Assembly: GCA_023423285.1 (NCBI GenBank)
Contig: JAFAFV010000171.1
Location: 1 to 15,935 of the forward strand
Direction: 5' to 3'
From: Bacteroidota bacterium
GTDB taxonomy: Bacteria > Bacteroidota > Bacteroidia > Chitinophagales > Chitinophagaceae
DNA length: 15,935 bases
The notes beneath the pieces are model-generated. The model worked only from the letters and a program-made list of their open reading frames with translations, was not told the origin of the DNA and made no database searches. Numbering within the stretch: the first letter of the stretch is position 1; the number at the start of each line of letters is the position of its first letter. The translations under genes were made by a program, and so were the position numbers. Below, piece by piece: positions 1 to 7,083 of this stretch.

Positions 1-837
1 ATTGCACCCGGTGCCAACTTCGATATTACGCAGTTGAGAAATATTGGTAGCCTTGAAAATAAGGGTATAGAATTTTCAATCAATGCAGTACCTGTACGTA
101 CTGATGATTTTAGCTGGGATTTTGGGGGCAACTTCACATACAATACATCCACCATCACATCTTTGTACGGGCAGAATACCAATCCTAATTATAAAGGTAT
201 TGAAGTGGGAAGAATTACAGGTGGCACCGGAAATAACATTAGTGTGCATGGAGTAGGCCAAACCCCTTATACTTTTTTACCATTGAAACAAGTGTATGAT
301 GAAGCCGGTAAACCTATTGAAGGATTGTACGAAGACATCAACCGCGATGGTAACATAACTGATGCTGACAGGTATTACTTTCATCATGCCGCACCAAAGT
401 ATCTTTTTGGTGTGTATACCGGCATCACTTATAAAAAATTAACAGCGGGTATCACCGGTCATGGAATGGCTGGTAATTATTTGTACAATAACTATAACTC
501 AAATTCAGGCGTATTAAGAAATGTAATGAACCCCGTAATTCATATTGGCAATGCCGGGGTAAACTATCTGCAAACGATGTTTGCCAACAACAGGTTCCAG
601 TCTGATTACTATATTGAAAACGCAAGCTTTTTCAGGCTTGATAACATTAACCTGGGATACAATGTTGGTAAAATTGCACAGGGTGTGGCATTGCGTTTAA
701 ATGCCAGCGTTCAAAACATTGCAGTATTTACAAAATACAGTGGATACGACCCTGAAAATGCCAGCGCAGAAGGTATTGATAATAATATTTACCCTAGGCC
801 GAGGATTTACTCAATTAGTGCCAATCTTGATTTTTAA
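1..837 (+). CDS. SusC/RagA-family TonB-linked outer-membrane transporter, C-terminal part (5' end outside window)
   Basis: This is the C-terminal ~278 residues of a SusC-type TonB-dependent transporter, which moves oligosaccharides bound by its SusD partner across the outer membrane. The reading frame is open from base 1, so the true start lies upstream; the in-frame TTG at 34 is internal. Seen in the sequence: the family-typical stretch 'NIGSLENKGIEF' near the visible start, a calcium-loop-like 'DINRDGNITDADR' segment common in SusC barrels, alternating aromatic/polar beta-strand patterns, and a terminal Phe ('SANLDF') as expected for a beta-barrel C-terminus. Full-length SusC proteins are about 1000 residues, so roughly a quarter is visible. 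The susD start follows 20 nt after the stop, indicating one operon. Family assignment is strong; the substrate cannot be read from this part alone. Confidence 0.93.
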   Translation: MAPGANFDITQLRNIGSLENKGIEFSINAVPVRTDDFSWDFGGNFTYNTSTITSLYGQNTNPNYKGIEVGRITGGTGNNISVHGVGQTPYTFLPLKQVYDEAGKPIEGLYEDINRDGNITDADRYYFHHAAPKYLFGVYTGITYKKLTAGITGHGMAGNYLYNNYNSNSGVLRNVMNPVIHIGNAGVNYLQTMFANNRFQSDYYIENASFFRLDNINLGYNVGKIAQGVALRLNASVQNIAVFTKYSGYDPENASAEGIDNNIYPRPRIYSISANLDF

Positions 838-857
838 AATATTTAAATCCGCATACA

Positions 858-2462
858 ATGAAATTTAATATCAAATTTTTTTCGCTGATCGTTTTGGTAT
901 CTGCTTTACTGGCATCTTGCGCTAAAAAGCTGGATATCTTTCCCACAAACGGTAAGTCATCCGCTCAAATTTACAGCTCGGTAGAAGGATACAAATCTGT
1001 ATTGGCTAAACTATATTCCACACTTTCCTTAACAGGCGCCAGTGGCCCCGCAGGCAGCCCGGATATTGGCGGCGGTCTCGACGAAGGCTCGCAGGTGGCA
1101 TTCATCCGCAGCTTTTTCAATTTGCAGGAGTTGCCAACCGATGAAGCAGTAGTTGCCTGGAACGACCAGACTATCTGGGATTTTCATGATTTGGATTGGT
1201 CTGCCGGCGATCCTTTTATTAAAGGAGCGTATGCAAGACCCATCTGGAACATTACCATGATCAACGAATACCTGAGACAGGCTACTGACGATGCACTCTC
1301 TACAAACGGTATTTCCGGTGCTGCCGCACAGGAAGTAAAGAACACCCGGGGAGAAGCCAGGTTTTTACGTGCTTTTAATTACTGGGTAATGCTTGATCTG
1401 TTTGGAAAATCTACTTTCATTACCGAGCAGGATGGAGTGGGATATTTTCTTCCTAAAGAAATTTCGAGAACTGATCTTTTTGCTTACGTTGAAAGCGAAC
1501 TAAAAATTGCTGAAACAGAACTGGCAGCCGTTAAAACCGCCGAGTATGGGCGCGTGGATCAGGGCGCTGCATGGTCCTTGTTAGCGAGGTTGTATTTGAA
1601 TGCCGGTGTTTATACCGGAACAACCCGATATAATGACGCGATTACTTATGCAAGCAAAGTAATCGGTGGGGGCTACTCACTCAATCCCAATTACCGGCAA
1701 TTGTTTATGGCCGATAACGACCGCACCAGCAGGAACGAATTCATATTTGTAGCAGCCTGCGATGGTTTGAACACAAAATCTTTTGGTAATACAACATTTT
1801 TAATTCATGCTCCGGCAGGTGCAGACAACCTGGACTTTGGCGCTAACGGTGGCTGGTATGGTTACAGGTCTACAAAAGCATTTGCAGAAAAATGGCCCGA
1901 CTTGACCGGAAATACTGATAAAAGAGCCATGTTTCAAACCAGCCATTTCAACGCTACGCTGGCACAGGCAGAAATTGCGGATATCAGCGATTTTAGCAAT
2001 GGTCTTCACGTAAATAAATACAGAAACATCAGAGCCGATGGCGGCAGTGTTAGCGATCCGGTTTCGGAGTTTGCTGATATTGATTTCCCCATCATTCGCC
2101 TGCCGGAAATGCACCTGATTTATGCCGAAGCTGTTTTACGCGGCGGCACAGGTGGTAATGCAGGCACAGCGCTGGGATACATTAACGCCATTCGAACAAG
2201 AGCAGGCGCTACACCTATTCAGCAGGGCGACCTTACGTTGCAGTTTATATTAGACGAAAGAGCACGTGAATTGTATTGGGAAGGACATCGCCGTACTGAC
2301 CTGGTAAGATACAATCAACTTACAACTGCCACGTATTTGTGGCCCTGGAAGGGTGGTGTGGCAAGCGGAACCGCTGTAGACAGCAAGTATAATCTATACC
2401 CCATACCTGCATCTAACATTACATCCAACAGCAACCTGACTCAAAACCCGGGTTATAATTAA
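858..2462 (+). CDS. SusD/RagB-family surface glycan-binding lipoprotein
   Basis: This is the SusD partner of the preceding SusC, a cell-surface lipoprotein that caps the SusC barrel and binds the incoming oligosaccharide. Seen: a signal peptide with a hydrophobic core (residues 6-18) and lipobox 'LLASC', lipidated Cys at residue 21; TPR-like helical segments such as 'GEARFLRAFNYWVMLDLFG' around residues 168-186; and the family's C-terminal signature 'ERARELYWEGHRRTDLVRY' near residue 470. The total of 534 aa fits the usual SusD length (about 500-600). The ATG at 858 is supported by the signal peptide starting directly there. The gene lies 20 nt after susC and 23 nt before a SusE-type gene, so it is very probably co-transcribed with both. 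The ligand is inferred to be a glucan only from the SusE/SusF neighbours. Confidence 0.95.
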   Translation: MKFNIKFFSLIVLVSALLASCAKKLDIFPTNGKSSAQIYSSVEGYKSVLAKLYSTLSLTGASGPAGSPDIGGGLDEGSQVAFIRSFFNLQELPTDEAVVAWNDQTIWDFHDLDWSAGDPFIKGAYARPIWNITMINEYLRQATDDALSTNGISGAAAQEVKNTRGEARFLRAFNYWVMLDLFGKSTFITEQDGVGYFLPKEISRTDLFAYVESELKIAETELAAVKTAEYGRVDQGAAWSLLARLYLNAGVYTGTTRYNDAITYASKVIGGGYSLNPNYRQLFMADNDRTSRNEFIFVAACDGLNTKSFGNTTFLIHAPAGADNLDFGANGGWYGYRSTKAFAEKWPDLTGNTDKRAMFQTSHFNATLAQAEIADISDFSNGLHVNKYRNIRADGGSVSDPVSEFADIDFPIIRLPEMHLIYAEAVLRGGTGGNAGTALGYINAIRTRAGATPIQQGDLTLQFILDERARELYWEGHRRTDLVRYNQLTTATYLWPWKGGVASGTAVDSKYNLYPIPASNITSNSNLTQNPGYN

Positions 2463-2485
2463 TAATACGATTAAACTGAAATGTT

Positions 2486-3340
2486 ATGAACAAACATATT
2501 TTAAACCTGTTGCTCATCTGCAGTATTTTGGTAGCATTTACTGCTTGTAAAAAGGAAGAGAATAGGGTGATTTTTAAAGGCGGTACGGCGCCTCAACTTT
2601 CAGCATCTTCTACAGGTCCAATAGTGCTGCAAAAAGAAAATAAAGAGGCCAATGCTATTACCCTTTCGTGGACAAATCCTGAGTACAGGTTCAACACAGG
2701 GGTAAACTCACAAAATGTAAATTATATATTGCAAATAGATACGGCAGGTAAAAATTTCCAATCAGCCAAATTGCAGGAAATGTCAATCCCCAGCAACCTT
2801 GCTATCACGCTTACTGCTCAGCAGTTGAATGGTTTTCTATCCCGTATGGAATTTAAAGCTGGAGAGGTGCAGGCGGTAGATATGAGGGTAAAGGCTACAT
2901 TATCAAACGGCAGTGTGCTACTAATATCAAATCCCGTTACTGTTAGGGTAAATCCTTATCTCGATTTCGCAGTTGAACCTCCTGGTACAGCAGCCAATAA
3001 TTATGAAGATGGTAATCTTTGGATTTTGGGAGACGCAGTAGAATCAGGCTGGTCAAATCCTTTACCCACTCCTTATGATGTTACGCAAAAATTCACCCGC
3101 GTTGATATTATGCACTATGAAGCTATTATTAATTTTAAAGGTGGTGGTGGCTATAAGCTTATTCAAACTCAGGGTGTGTGGGGCACGCAATACCATGCGC
3201 TTGATGGTTCAGCAAGTGCAGCGTTGTCAGGTTCTTTTGAAAAAAGAGATGCTGATCCACAATTCCCTGGCCCATCTGCAGGAAGGTATAAGGTTCAAAT
3301 CAACTTCCAAACAGGCAGGTACACTTTAATCCCTCAATAG
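2486..3340 (+). CDS. SusE-type surface glycan-binding lipoprotein
   Basis: This 284-residue lipoprotein has a signal peptide and lipobox 'FTAC' (Cys 21). Residues ~35-155 look like a SusE-type immunoglobulin/fibronectin-like domain (pattern 'ITLSWTNPEYRF...VNYILQIDTAGKNF'), and residues ~170-284 like a single SusE/SusF-type starch-binding module beginning 'LWILGDAVESGW' and ending with the strand pattern 'GRYKVQINFQTGRYTLIP'. In the well-studied Sus system, SusE and SusF are outer-membrane, outward-facing proteins that hold starch near SusCD without catalysis. Here the usual multiple binding modules are reduced to one, making this the shorter of the two paralogues. Starch or maltodextrin as ligand is inference; proteins with this architecture also occur in other glycan loci. 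The start is fixed by the signal peptide. Confidence 0.82.
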   Translation: MNKHILNLLLICSILVAFTACKKEENRVIFKGGTAPQLSASSTGPIVLQKENKEANAITLSWTNPEYRFNTGVNSQNVNYILQIDTAGKNFQSAKLQEMSIPSNLAITLTAQQLNGFLSRMEFKAGEVQAVDMRVKATLSNGSVLLISNPVTVRVNPYLDFAVEPPGTAANNYEDGNLWILGDAVESGWSNPLPTPYDVTQKFTRVDIMHYEAIINFKGGGGYKLIQTQGVWGTQYHALDGSASAALSGSFEKRDADPQFPGPSAGRYKVQINFQTGRYTLIPQ

Positions 3341-3362
3341 TGCATTTATAAATTTTATAGTA

Positions 3363-4838
3363 ATGAAAAATATTTTTAATTATTTATCTGTTTTGCTAAT
3401 AATGGCTGGCCTCTTTTCCTGCCAGAAAGAAATGGATCCCCTTCCCTATTACGAAACCGGCACGGGAACAGATATGACCATGTCAGCCAATACGGTTGCT
3501 TTATCAGCCGCCAGCGCAGGGCAAGGGGTTGTATCGTTCAGCTGGGGCAATCCACAGTTTGCTACTGATACAGCCAACTATAAATACGTAATTGAAATCG
3601 CGCCAAAGGGTACCAATTTTGCAAACCCGCTGGTGCTTACAAAAGTGGGGGGTATTAACGGAAGTGTGGCCGCAACAGGCGCTCAGTTGAACAATGCCCT
3701 CATTGCATGGGGAGCGCAATATGGCGCTGCAACCGATTTGGACGTAAGGCTGAAAGCCTCCTACGCCAACAATAATGATATGAAGATTTCGCCGGTGCAA
3801 ACCTTAAAGGCCACTGCTTATGCAGTACCTTTTACAGTTACCGCCAGCGCTATAGGGCCGTTCCAACCTACACCGCAAACAAAAGATCACATTCTTACCA
3901 AACTATCATGGGCGGCGCCAGATTATGGCAGTTCTACAGTTAGCTATGCCATTCAGTACGCCAGAACTGGTACCGGCTTTGCAAATCCCACAACCATTAA
4001 TGTTGGTGCAGACTCGCTGCAAAAATCTTTTACGGGCATGGAGTTGTATCAAATGGCGGCTAATTCTCAAATTGCTTTAAATACTACTGGATCAGTAGAT
4101 GTACGCATAAAAGCCACAGTAAATGGAACTAACCAGGTTTCTTACTCCAATACGCAGGCTTTACAAATAAGCCCGGTAGAAATGACGCTGTACATGTATG
4201 TAGCAGGAGATTTTCAAAGTGCTGAGCCGTATAAAAAATACCTTCCGGCAGGCAACACCTGGGGATGGGATCCTGCAACTGCTCCAACACTTGCTTCTAC
4301 TGATGGTGTGAATTACGAAGGTTATATCTGGATTCCGGCTGGCGTGGGTACAGGCTTTAAATTTGTAAAAGGTCCCGATTGGTCGTTTGGAGATTATGGC
4401 GGCACCTCTGGTGAGAAGATAACTGTTAACGAAAAACAGTATGATGGTGGTCGCCTCACGGGCGGCGATAACCTGATGTGGCCTGCAACCGGTAAATATT
4501 ACCTGGTAAAAGTGAACTTGAACGACAAAACCTGGACGGTATTTGAAACCAATTGGGGACTAATAGGAGGTGCTACTCCCGGCGGTTGGGATAATTCTAC
4601 CAATATGACTTACGATGTGACCCTGGGTAAGTTTGGAAAGTGGAAAGCAACCGCAACCTTTACAGCAGGAGAATTTAAATTCAGAGCTAATAACAGTTGG
4701 GACCTTAACATGGGCAAAGACCCTGCAAATCCAACTTTATTAGACTATAATAAAGATAATATAGCAATCACTGCTGGTAGTAAAACAATTTTGCTGGACA
4801 TGAGTGTTCCTAAAAAATATACCTATCAGATACAATAA
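3363..4838 (+). CDS. SusE/SusF-type multidomain surface glycan-binding lipoprotein
   Basis: This 491-residue lipoprotein (lipobox 'LFSC', Cys 20) is a longer relative of the preceding gene. Residues ~45-155 and ~160-270 are two tandem SusE-like beta-sandwich domains, recognisable by the repeated patterns 'VSFSWGNPQF...YKYVIEIAPKGTNFANP' and 'TKLSWAAPDYG...YAIQYARTGTGFANP'. They are followed by two starch-binding-type modules: ~274-395 ('YMYVAGDFQ...GYIWIPAG...FKFVKGPDWSFGDYGG') and ~397-491 ('NWGLIGGATPGGWDN...FKFRANNSWDLNMG'). Aromatic residues in the second and third stretches are the kind that stack on sugars in SusE/F. The gene is the last of the operon and is followed by a terminator-like hairpin. 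The role is passive capture of extracellular glucan; the sugar identity is inferred, not shown. Confidence 0.85.
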   Translation: MKNIFNYLSVLLIMAGLFSCQKEMDPLPYYETGTGTDMTMSANTVALSAASAGQGVVSFSWGNPQFATDTANYKYVIEIAPKGTNFANPLVLTKVGGINGSVAATGAQLNNALIAWGAQYGAATDLDVRLKASYANNNDMKISPVQTLKATAYAVPFTVTASAIGPFQPTPQTKDHILTKLSWAAPDYGSSTVSYAIQYARTGTGFANPTTINVGADSLQKSFTGMELYQMAANSQIALNTTGSVDVRIKATVNGTNQVSYSNTQALQISPVEMTLYMYVAGDFQSAEPYKKYLPAGNTWGWDPATAPTLASTDGVNYEGYIWIPAGVGTGFKFVKGPDWSFGDYGGTSGEKITVNEKQYDGGRLTGGDNLMWPATGKYYLVKVNLNDKTWTVFETNWGLIGGATPGGWDNSTNMTYDVTLGKFGKWKATATFTAGEFKFRANNSWDLNMGKDPANPTLLDYNKDNIAITAGSKTILLDMSVPKKYTYQIQ

Positions 4839-4872
4839 CTTATTAAAGGTAGAGGTTACATGTTAAGAAAAT

Positions 4873-4904
4873 GGCGGTGCGGATTATCCGGGACCGCCTT
4901 TATT
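4873..4904 (+). terminator. Candidate intrinsic terminator of the Sus-like operon
   Basis: A two-part hairpin lies 34 nt after the last sus stop. The outer stem GGCGGT (4873-4878) pairs with ACCGCC (4893-4898). The inner stem CGGA/TCCG (4880-4883 with 4887-4890) closes a TTA loop. The tail TTTATT is only partly T-rich, so termination strength is uncertain. Its position between an accessory operon and a ribosomal operon fits. Confidence 0.6.
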
Positions 4905-5012
4905 CATATGATTTGGGAACTTGATTTTTTTGATCATAATTTAAGCGTATCAAATTTTTTACTGAAAATCAACTTATTACAAAGCTCTCCTAAAAATAAC
5001 CGGGTAACTTTG

Positions 5013-5043
5013 TTGTTTATTATAGGTGAGAAGTCTACTTTTG
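5013..5043 (+). promoter_or_regulatory. Candidate Bacteroidota-type promoter for the rplM operon
   Basis: TTG at 5013-5015 (-33 element) is followed after 20 nt by TACTTTTG at 5036-5043, an exact match to the Bacteroidota -7 consensus TAnnTTTG. Transcription would begin near 5050, leaving a leader of about 75 nt before the rplM start at 5125. A second exact -7 match, TAACTTTG at 5005-5012, lacks a TTG at suitable distance and is less convincing. No comparable promoter is found in the later spacers of this operon. Confidence 0.6.
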
Positions 5044-5057
5044 CACTCCTAAAAATC

Positions 5058-5097
5058 CCGATAGCTATCGGAGGGAGGTACCGGGGGATAGCCCGGT
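5058..5097 (+). promoter_or_regulatory. Structured leader in front of rplM (candidate regulatory RNA)
   Basis: Two hairpins lie in the predicted 5' leader. The first is the perfect 14-bp palindrome CCGATAGCTATCGG (5058-5071). The second has stem ACCGGG (5080-5085) with CCCGGT (5092-5097) and a 6-nt loop. GCTATC of the first (5064-5069) is also complementary to GATAGC in the second (5087-5092), so an alternative fold that excludes both hairpins is possible. Ribosomal operons are often autoregulated through such leaders; that role here is inference. Confidence 0.4.
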
Positions 5098-5124
5098 GAA
5101 TTATTAAACAAAGAAAAATTTAAA

Positions 5125-5568
5125 ATGAGCAAACAACATTTCACTACAAAGCATGCGAACGAGGCTACCGTGCAGCGTAATTGGTACGTTGTAGATGGTA
5201 CTAATCAAACCGTAGGCCGCATGTGCGCAAGAATTGCTGCCATGTTACGTGGTAAGCACAAAGCTTCTTACACGCCGCATGTTGATACCGGCGATTACAT
5301 CATCGTGATCAACTGCGAAAAAGTTAAACTGTCGGGTAACAAGATAGATCAGAAAGTTTACGACCACTATACCGGTTACCCCGGTGGCCGTAAGGAAGAA
5401 CTGGCTGCTGATCTGATCAAACGCCGCCCCGAAGTAATTATTGAGCGCGCCGTAAAAGGTATGCTGCCCAAAAACAGGCTGGGCCGCAAGATGTACAAAA
5501 AATTATTTGTATATGCCGGCGATACGCACCCGCACACTGCACAACAACCTAAAGAACTAAAATTTTAA
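5125..5568 (+). CDS. rplM: 50S ribosomal protein L13 (uL13)
   Basis: L13 is an early-assembly protein of the large ribosomal subunit that binds 23S rRNA. The 147-residue product is close to the E. coli length of 142 and is recognisable throughout: 'WYVVDGTNQTVGRMCARIAAMLRGKHKASYTP' near residues 20-50, then 'GDYIIVINCEKVKLSGNK', 'YDHYTGYPGG', and the C-terminal 'AVKGMLPKNRLGRKM...LFVYAGDTHPH'. The ATG at 5125 follows an A/T-rich stretch (AAATTTAAA) with no Shine-Dalgarno sequence, the normal start context in this phylum. It is the first gene of rplM-rpsI-rpsB-tsf, an arrangement common in Bacteroidota, and lies behind the promoter and leader described separately. Confidence 0.98.
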   Translation: MSKQHFTTKHANEATVQRNWYVVDGTNQTVGRMCARIAAMLRGKHKASYTPHVDTGDYIIVINCEKVKLSGNKIDQKVYDHYTGYPGGRKEELAADLIKRRPEVIIERAVKGMLPKNRLGRKMYKKLFVYAGDTHPHTAQQPKELKF

Positions 5569-5607
5569 AAAATGCCTTGGGCCCCAAGCTATAAGTTGAT
5601 GCTTATT

Positions 5608-5635
5608 GCCTAAAGCCTAAAGCCTAAAGCATAAA
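5608..5635. repeat. Heptamer tandem repeat in the rplM-rpsI spacer
   Basis: GCCTAAA occurs three times head to tail (5608-5628), followed by the one-mismatch unit GCATAAA (5629-5635). The related GCTTATT (5601-5607) directly precedes the array. It ends 5 nt before the rpsI start codon. A short inverted repeat CTTGGG/CCCAAG (5576-5588) lies earlier in the same spacer. Confidence 0.85.
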
Positions 5636-5640
5636 AAATA

Positions 5641-6030
5641 ATGGAAAAACAAAAAAATGCAGTAGGACGTCGTAAAGAGGCAGTTACCCGCGTCTTTATT
5701 TCAAAAGGTACAGGCGCCGTTACCATTAACGACAAAGACTACAAACAATATTTTTCCCTGGTGTATTTGCAAAACCAGGTAGAACGCCCCTTAAAAGCTA
5801 TTGAAGCTGCTGATAAATTTGATATTAAAGTAAATGCAACCGGCGGCGGTGTAAAAGGCCAGGCCGAAGCCACCATGCTGGGTATTTCCCGCGCTTTACT
5901 GGATATTAACCCCGAATTCCGCCCTGCTTTAAAAGCCGCAGGTTTATTGAAAAGAGATCCGCGTGTGGTAGAGCGTAAGAAATTTGGTAAAAAGAAAGCA
6001 AGAAAGAGCTACCAGTTCTCTAAAAGGTAA
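5641..6030 (+). CDS. rpsI: 30S ribosomal protein S9 (uS9)
   Basis: S9 binds the head of the small subunit; its basic C-terminal tail reaches the P-site tRNA. The 129-residue product (E. coli 130) has the family's start 'NAVGRRKEAVTRVFISKGTG', the central 'VNATGGGVKGQAEATMLGISRAL', and the C-terminus 'RDPRVVERKKFGKKKARKSYQFSKR', ending in the conserved Lys-Arg that contacts tRNA. The gene follows rplM after 72 nt; L13 and S9 are paired in nearly all bacteria. The ATG at 5641 sits directly behind an A-rich run. Confidence 0.98.
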   Translation: MEKQKNAVGRRKEAVTRVFISKGTGAVTINDKDYKQYFSLVYLQNQVERPLKAIEAADKFDIKVNATGGGVKGQAEATMLGISRALLDINPEFRPALKAAGLLKRDPRVVERKKFGKKKARKSYQFSKR

Positions 6031-6039
6031 TGGCCTTTG

Positions 6040-6065
6040 GTTCATGGCTGATTATAGCTATGAAC
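6040..6065 (+). repeat. Hairpin-forming inverted repeat in the rpsI-rpsB spacer
   Basis: The arms GTTCATGGCTG (6040-6050) and TAGCTATGAAC (6055-6065) can form an 11-bp stem with two G-U pairs around the loop ATTA. No T-tract follows, so it is not a normal intrinsic terminator. Further copies of the ATGAAC unit occur at 6060-6065 and 6081-6086. Confidence 0.6.
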
Positions 6066-6114
6066 GATTGACCATGCACGATGAACGTTTAAAAATACTT
6101 TTCAAATTATACAA

Positions 6115-7008
6115 ATGGAAAATAACAATACATCATTACAACAGCAGCTTTTGGAGGCAGGCGTACACTTTGGCCACCTGAAAAAGAAATGGAACCCCAA
6201 AATGCTGCCTTATATTTTTGCTGAAAAAAAAGGCATCCACATTATAGACCTGAATAAAACTGTGGAATGCATGCAGGAAACTGCCGCCGTGATGAAGCAA
6301 ATTGCCCGCAGCGGTAAAAAGATTCTTTTTGTTGGCACTAAAAAGCAGGCAAAAGACATCGTTACAGAATCTGCACAAAAAGTGGGTATGCCCTATGTAA
6401 CCGAGCGCTGGCTGGGTGGTATGCTTACCAACTTCAATACCGTTCGTAAATCGGTAAAGAAAATGCAGAGCATTGATAAAATGCTGAATGATGGTTCTTT
6501 CGACAGCATAACTAAGAAAGAGCGACTTACTTTAACCCGCGACAAAGAAAAAATGGAGAAAGTGTTGGGCGGTATCGCTCAACTGGGCCGTGTACCCGCG
6601 GCTTTGTTTATTGTAGATATTGGTCATGAACACATCGCGCTGGCTGAAGCAAAACGCCTTAATATTTCCACCTTTGGCGTGGTGGATACCAATTGCGATC
6701 CGAATAAAGTAGACTTTGCTATTCCGGCAAATGACGATGCTACTAAATCTATTGCCATTGTGGTGAACTACATCACCGCTGCTATAGCTGAAGGCCTTGC
6801 AGAAAGACAGGCTGCTAAAGATGAAGAGGTAGAAGACAACTTTGCAGACGAAAAAGAAAAGCAGGCAGCAAAAATACAGGCAGAAGCTGAAGCTGAAGCA
6901 GGACGTGGCGGAAGAAACCGTGGTGCATCAGGACCTGGTGGTGGTGGACAGCGCCGCAGGACTCCTACAGGTGGTGGTAACAGAAGCGGAGCGCCCAGGA
7001 GAAATTAA
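6115..7008 (+). CDS. rpsB: 30S ribosomal protein S2 (uS2) with long charged and Gly/Arg-rich tail
   Basis: S2 joins the small subunit late and is needed for binding S1-like factors and mRNA. Residues 1-230 cover the whole family core: 'LLEAGVHFGHLKKKWNPKMLPYIF' near the start, 'ILFVGTKKQAKDIV', 'YVTERWLGGMLTNFNTVRKS', and 'FGVVDTNCDPNKVDFAIPANDDA'. The product is 297 aa, against 241 in E. coli. The extra ~60 residues are an Ala/Glu/Lys-rich stretch (about 228-262), probably helical, followed by a Gly/Arg/Gln-rich, strongly basic segment (263-297) containing GRGG and RRR groups. C-terminal S2 extensions are known in the phylum; the RGG-like composition suggests RNA contact, which is inference. 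The start at 6115 has an A-rich context and lies 84 nt after rpsI. Confidence 0.98.
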   Translation: MENNNTSLQQQLLEAGVHFGHLKKKWNPKMLPYIFAEKKGIHIIDLNKTVECMQETAAVMKQIARSGKKILFVGTKKQAKDIVTESAQKVGMPYVTERWLGGMLTNFNTVRKSVKKMQSIDKMLNDGSFDSITKKERLTLTRDKEKMEKVLGGIAQLGRVPAALFIVDIGHEHIALAEAKRLNISTFGVVDTNCDPNKVDFAIPANDDATKSIAIVVNYITAAIAEGLAERQAAKDEEVEDNFADEKEKQAAKIQAEAEAEAGRGGRNRGASGPGGGGQRRRTPTGGGNRSGAPRRN

Positions 7009-7054
7009 GTTTCGGTTTCGGGTTACTTATAACTTGTAACCGGCAACTTGTAAC
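7009..7054. repeat. Short direct repeats in the rpsB-tsf spacer
   Basis: GTTTCG is duplicated at 7009-7020. AACTTGTAAC occurs twice, at 7031-7040 and 7045-7054, separated by CGGC (period 14). GGTTAC (7021-7026) with GTAACC (7036-7041) can also form a 6-bp stem. No promoter match of the TTG/TAnnTTTG type with correct spacing is present. Confidence 0.75.
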
Positions 7055-7083
7055 AATATAAACTAACTTTTAAATTTACAATA

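Noticed and set aside
3075..3329. 84-codon plus-strand frame inside the SusE-type gene
   Set aside because: It is an out-of-frame shadow of a well-supported lipoprotein gene, with no start context of its own.
4860..5099. 79-codon plus-strand open frame between the Sus operon and rplM
   Set aside because: It runs through the Sus terminator hairpin, the rplM promoter and the leader hairpins, has no family-like sequence, and its composition looks like translated intergenic DNA.
5608..5635. CRISPR array
   Set aside because: The units are 7 bp and contiguous with no spacers, so this is a simple tandem repeat.
6096..6103. TACTTTTC as a separate promoter for rpsB-tsf
   Set aside because: It misses the final G of the -7 consensus, and the nearest TTG (6068-6070) is 25 nt away, outside the usual spacing.
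7064..7071. TAACTTTT as a separate promoter for tsf
   Set aside because: One mismatch to the -7 consensus, and no TTG at proper distance (13 or 27 nt).
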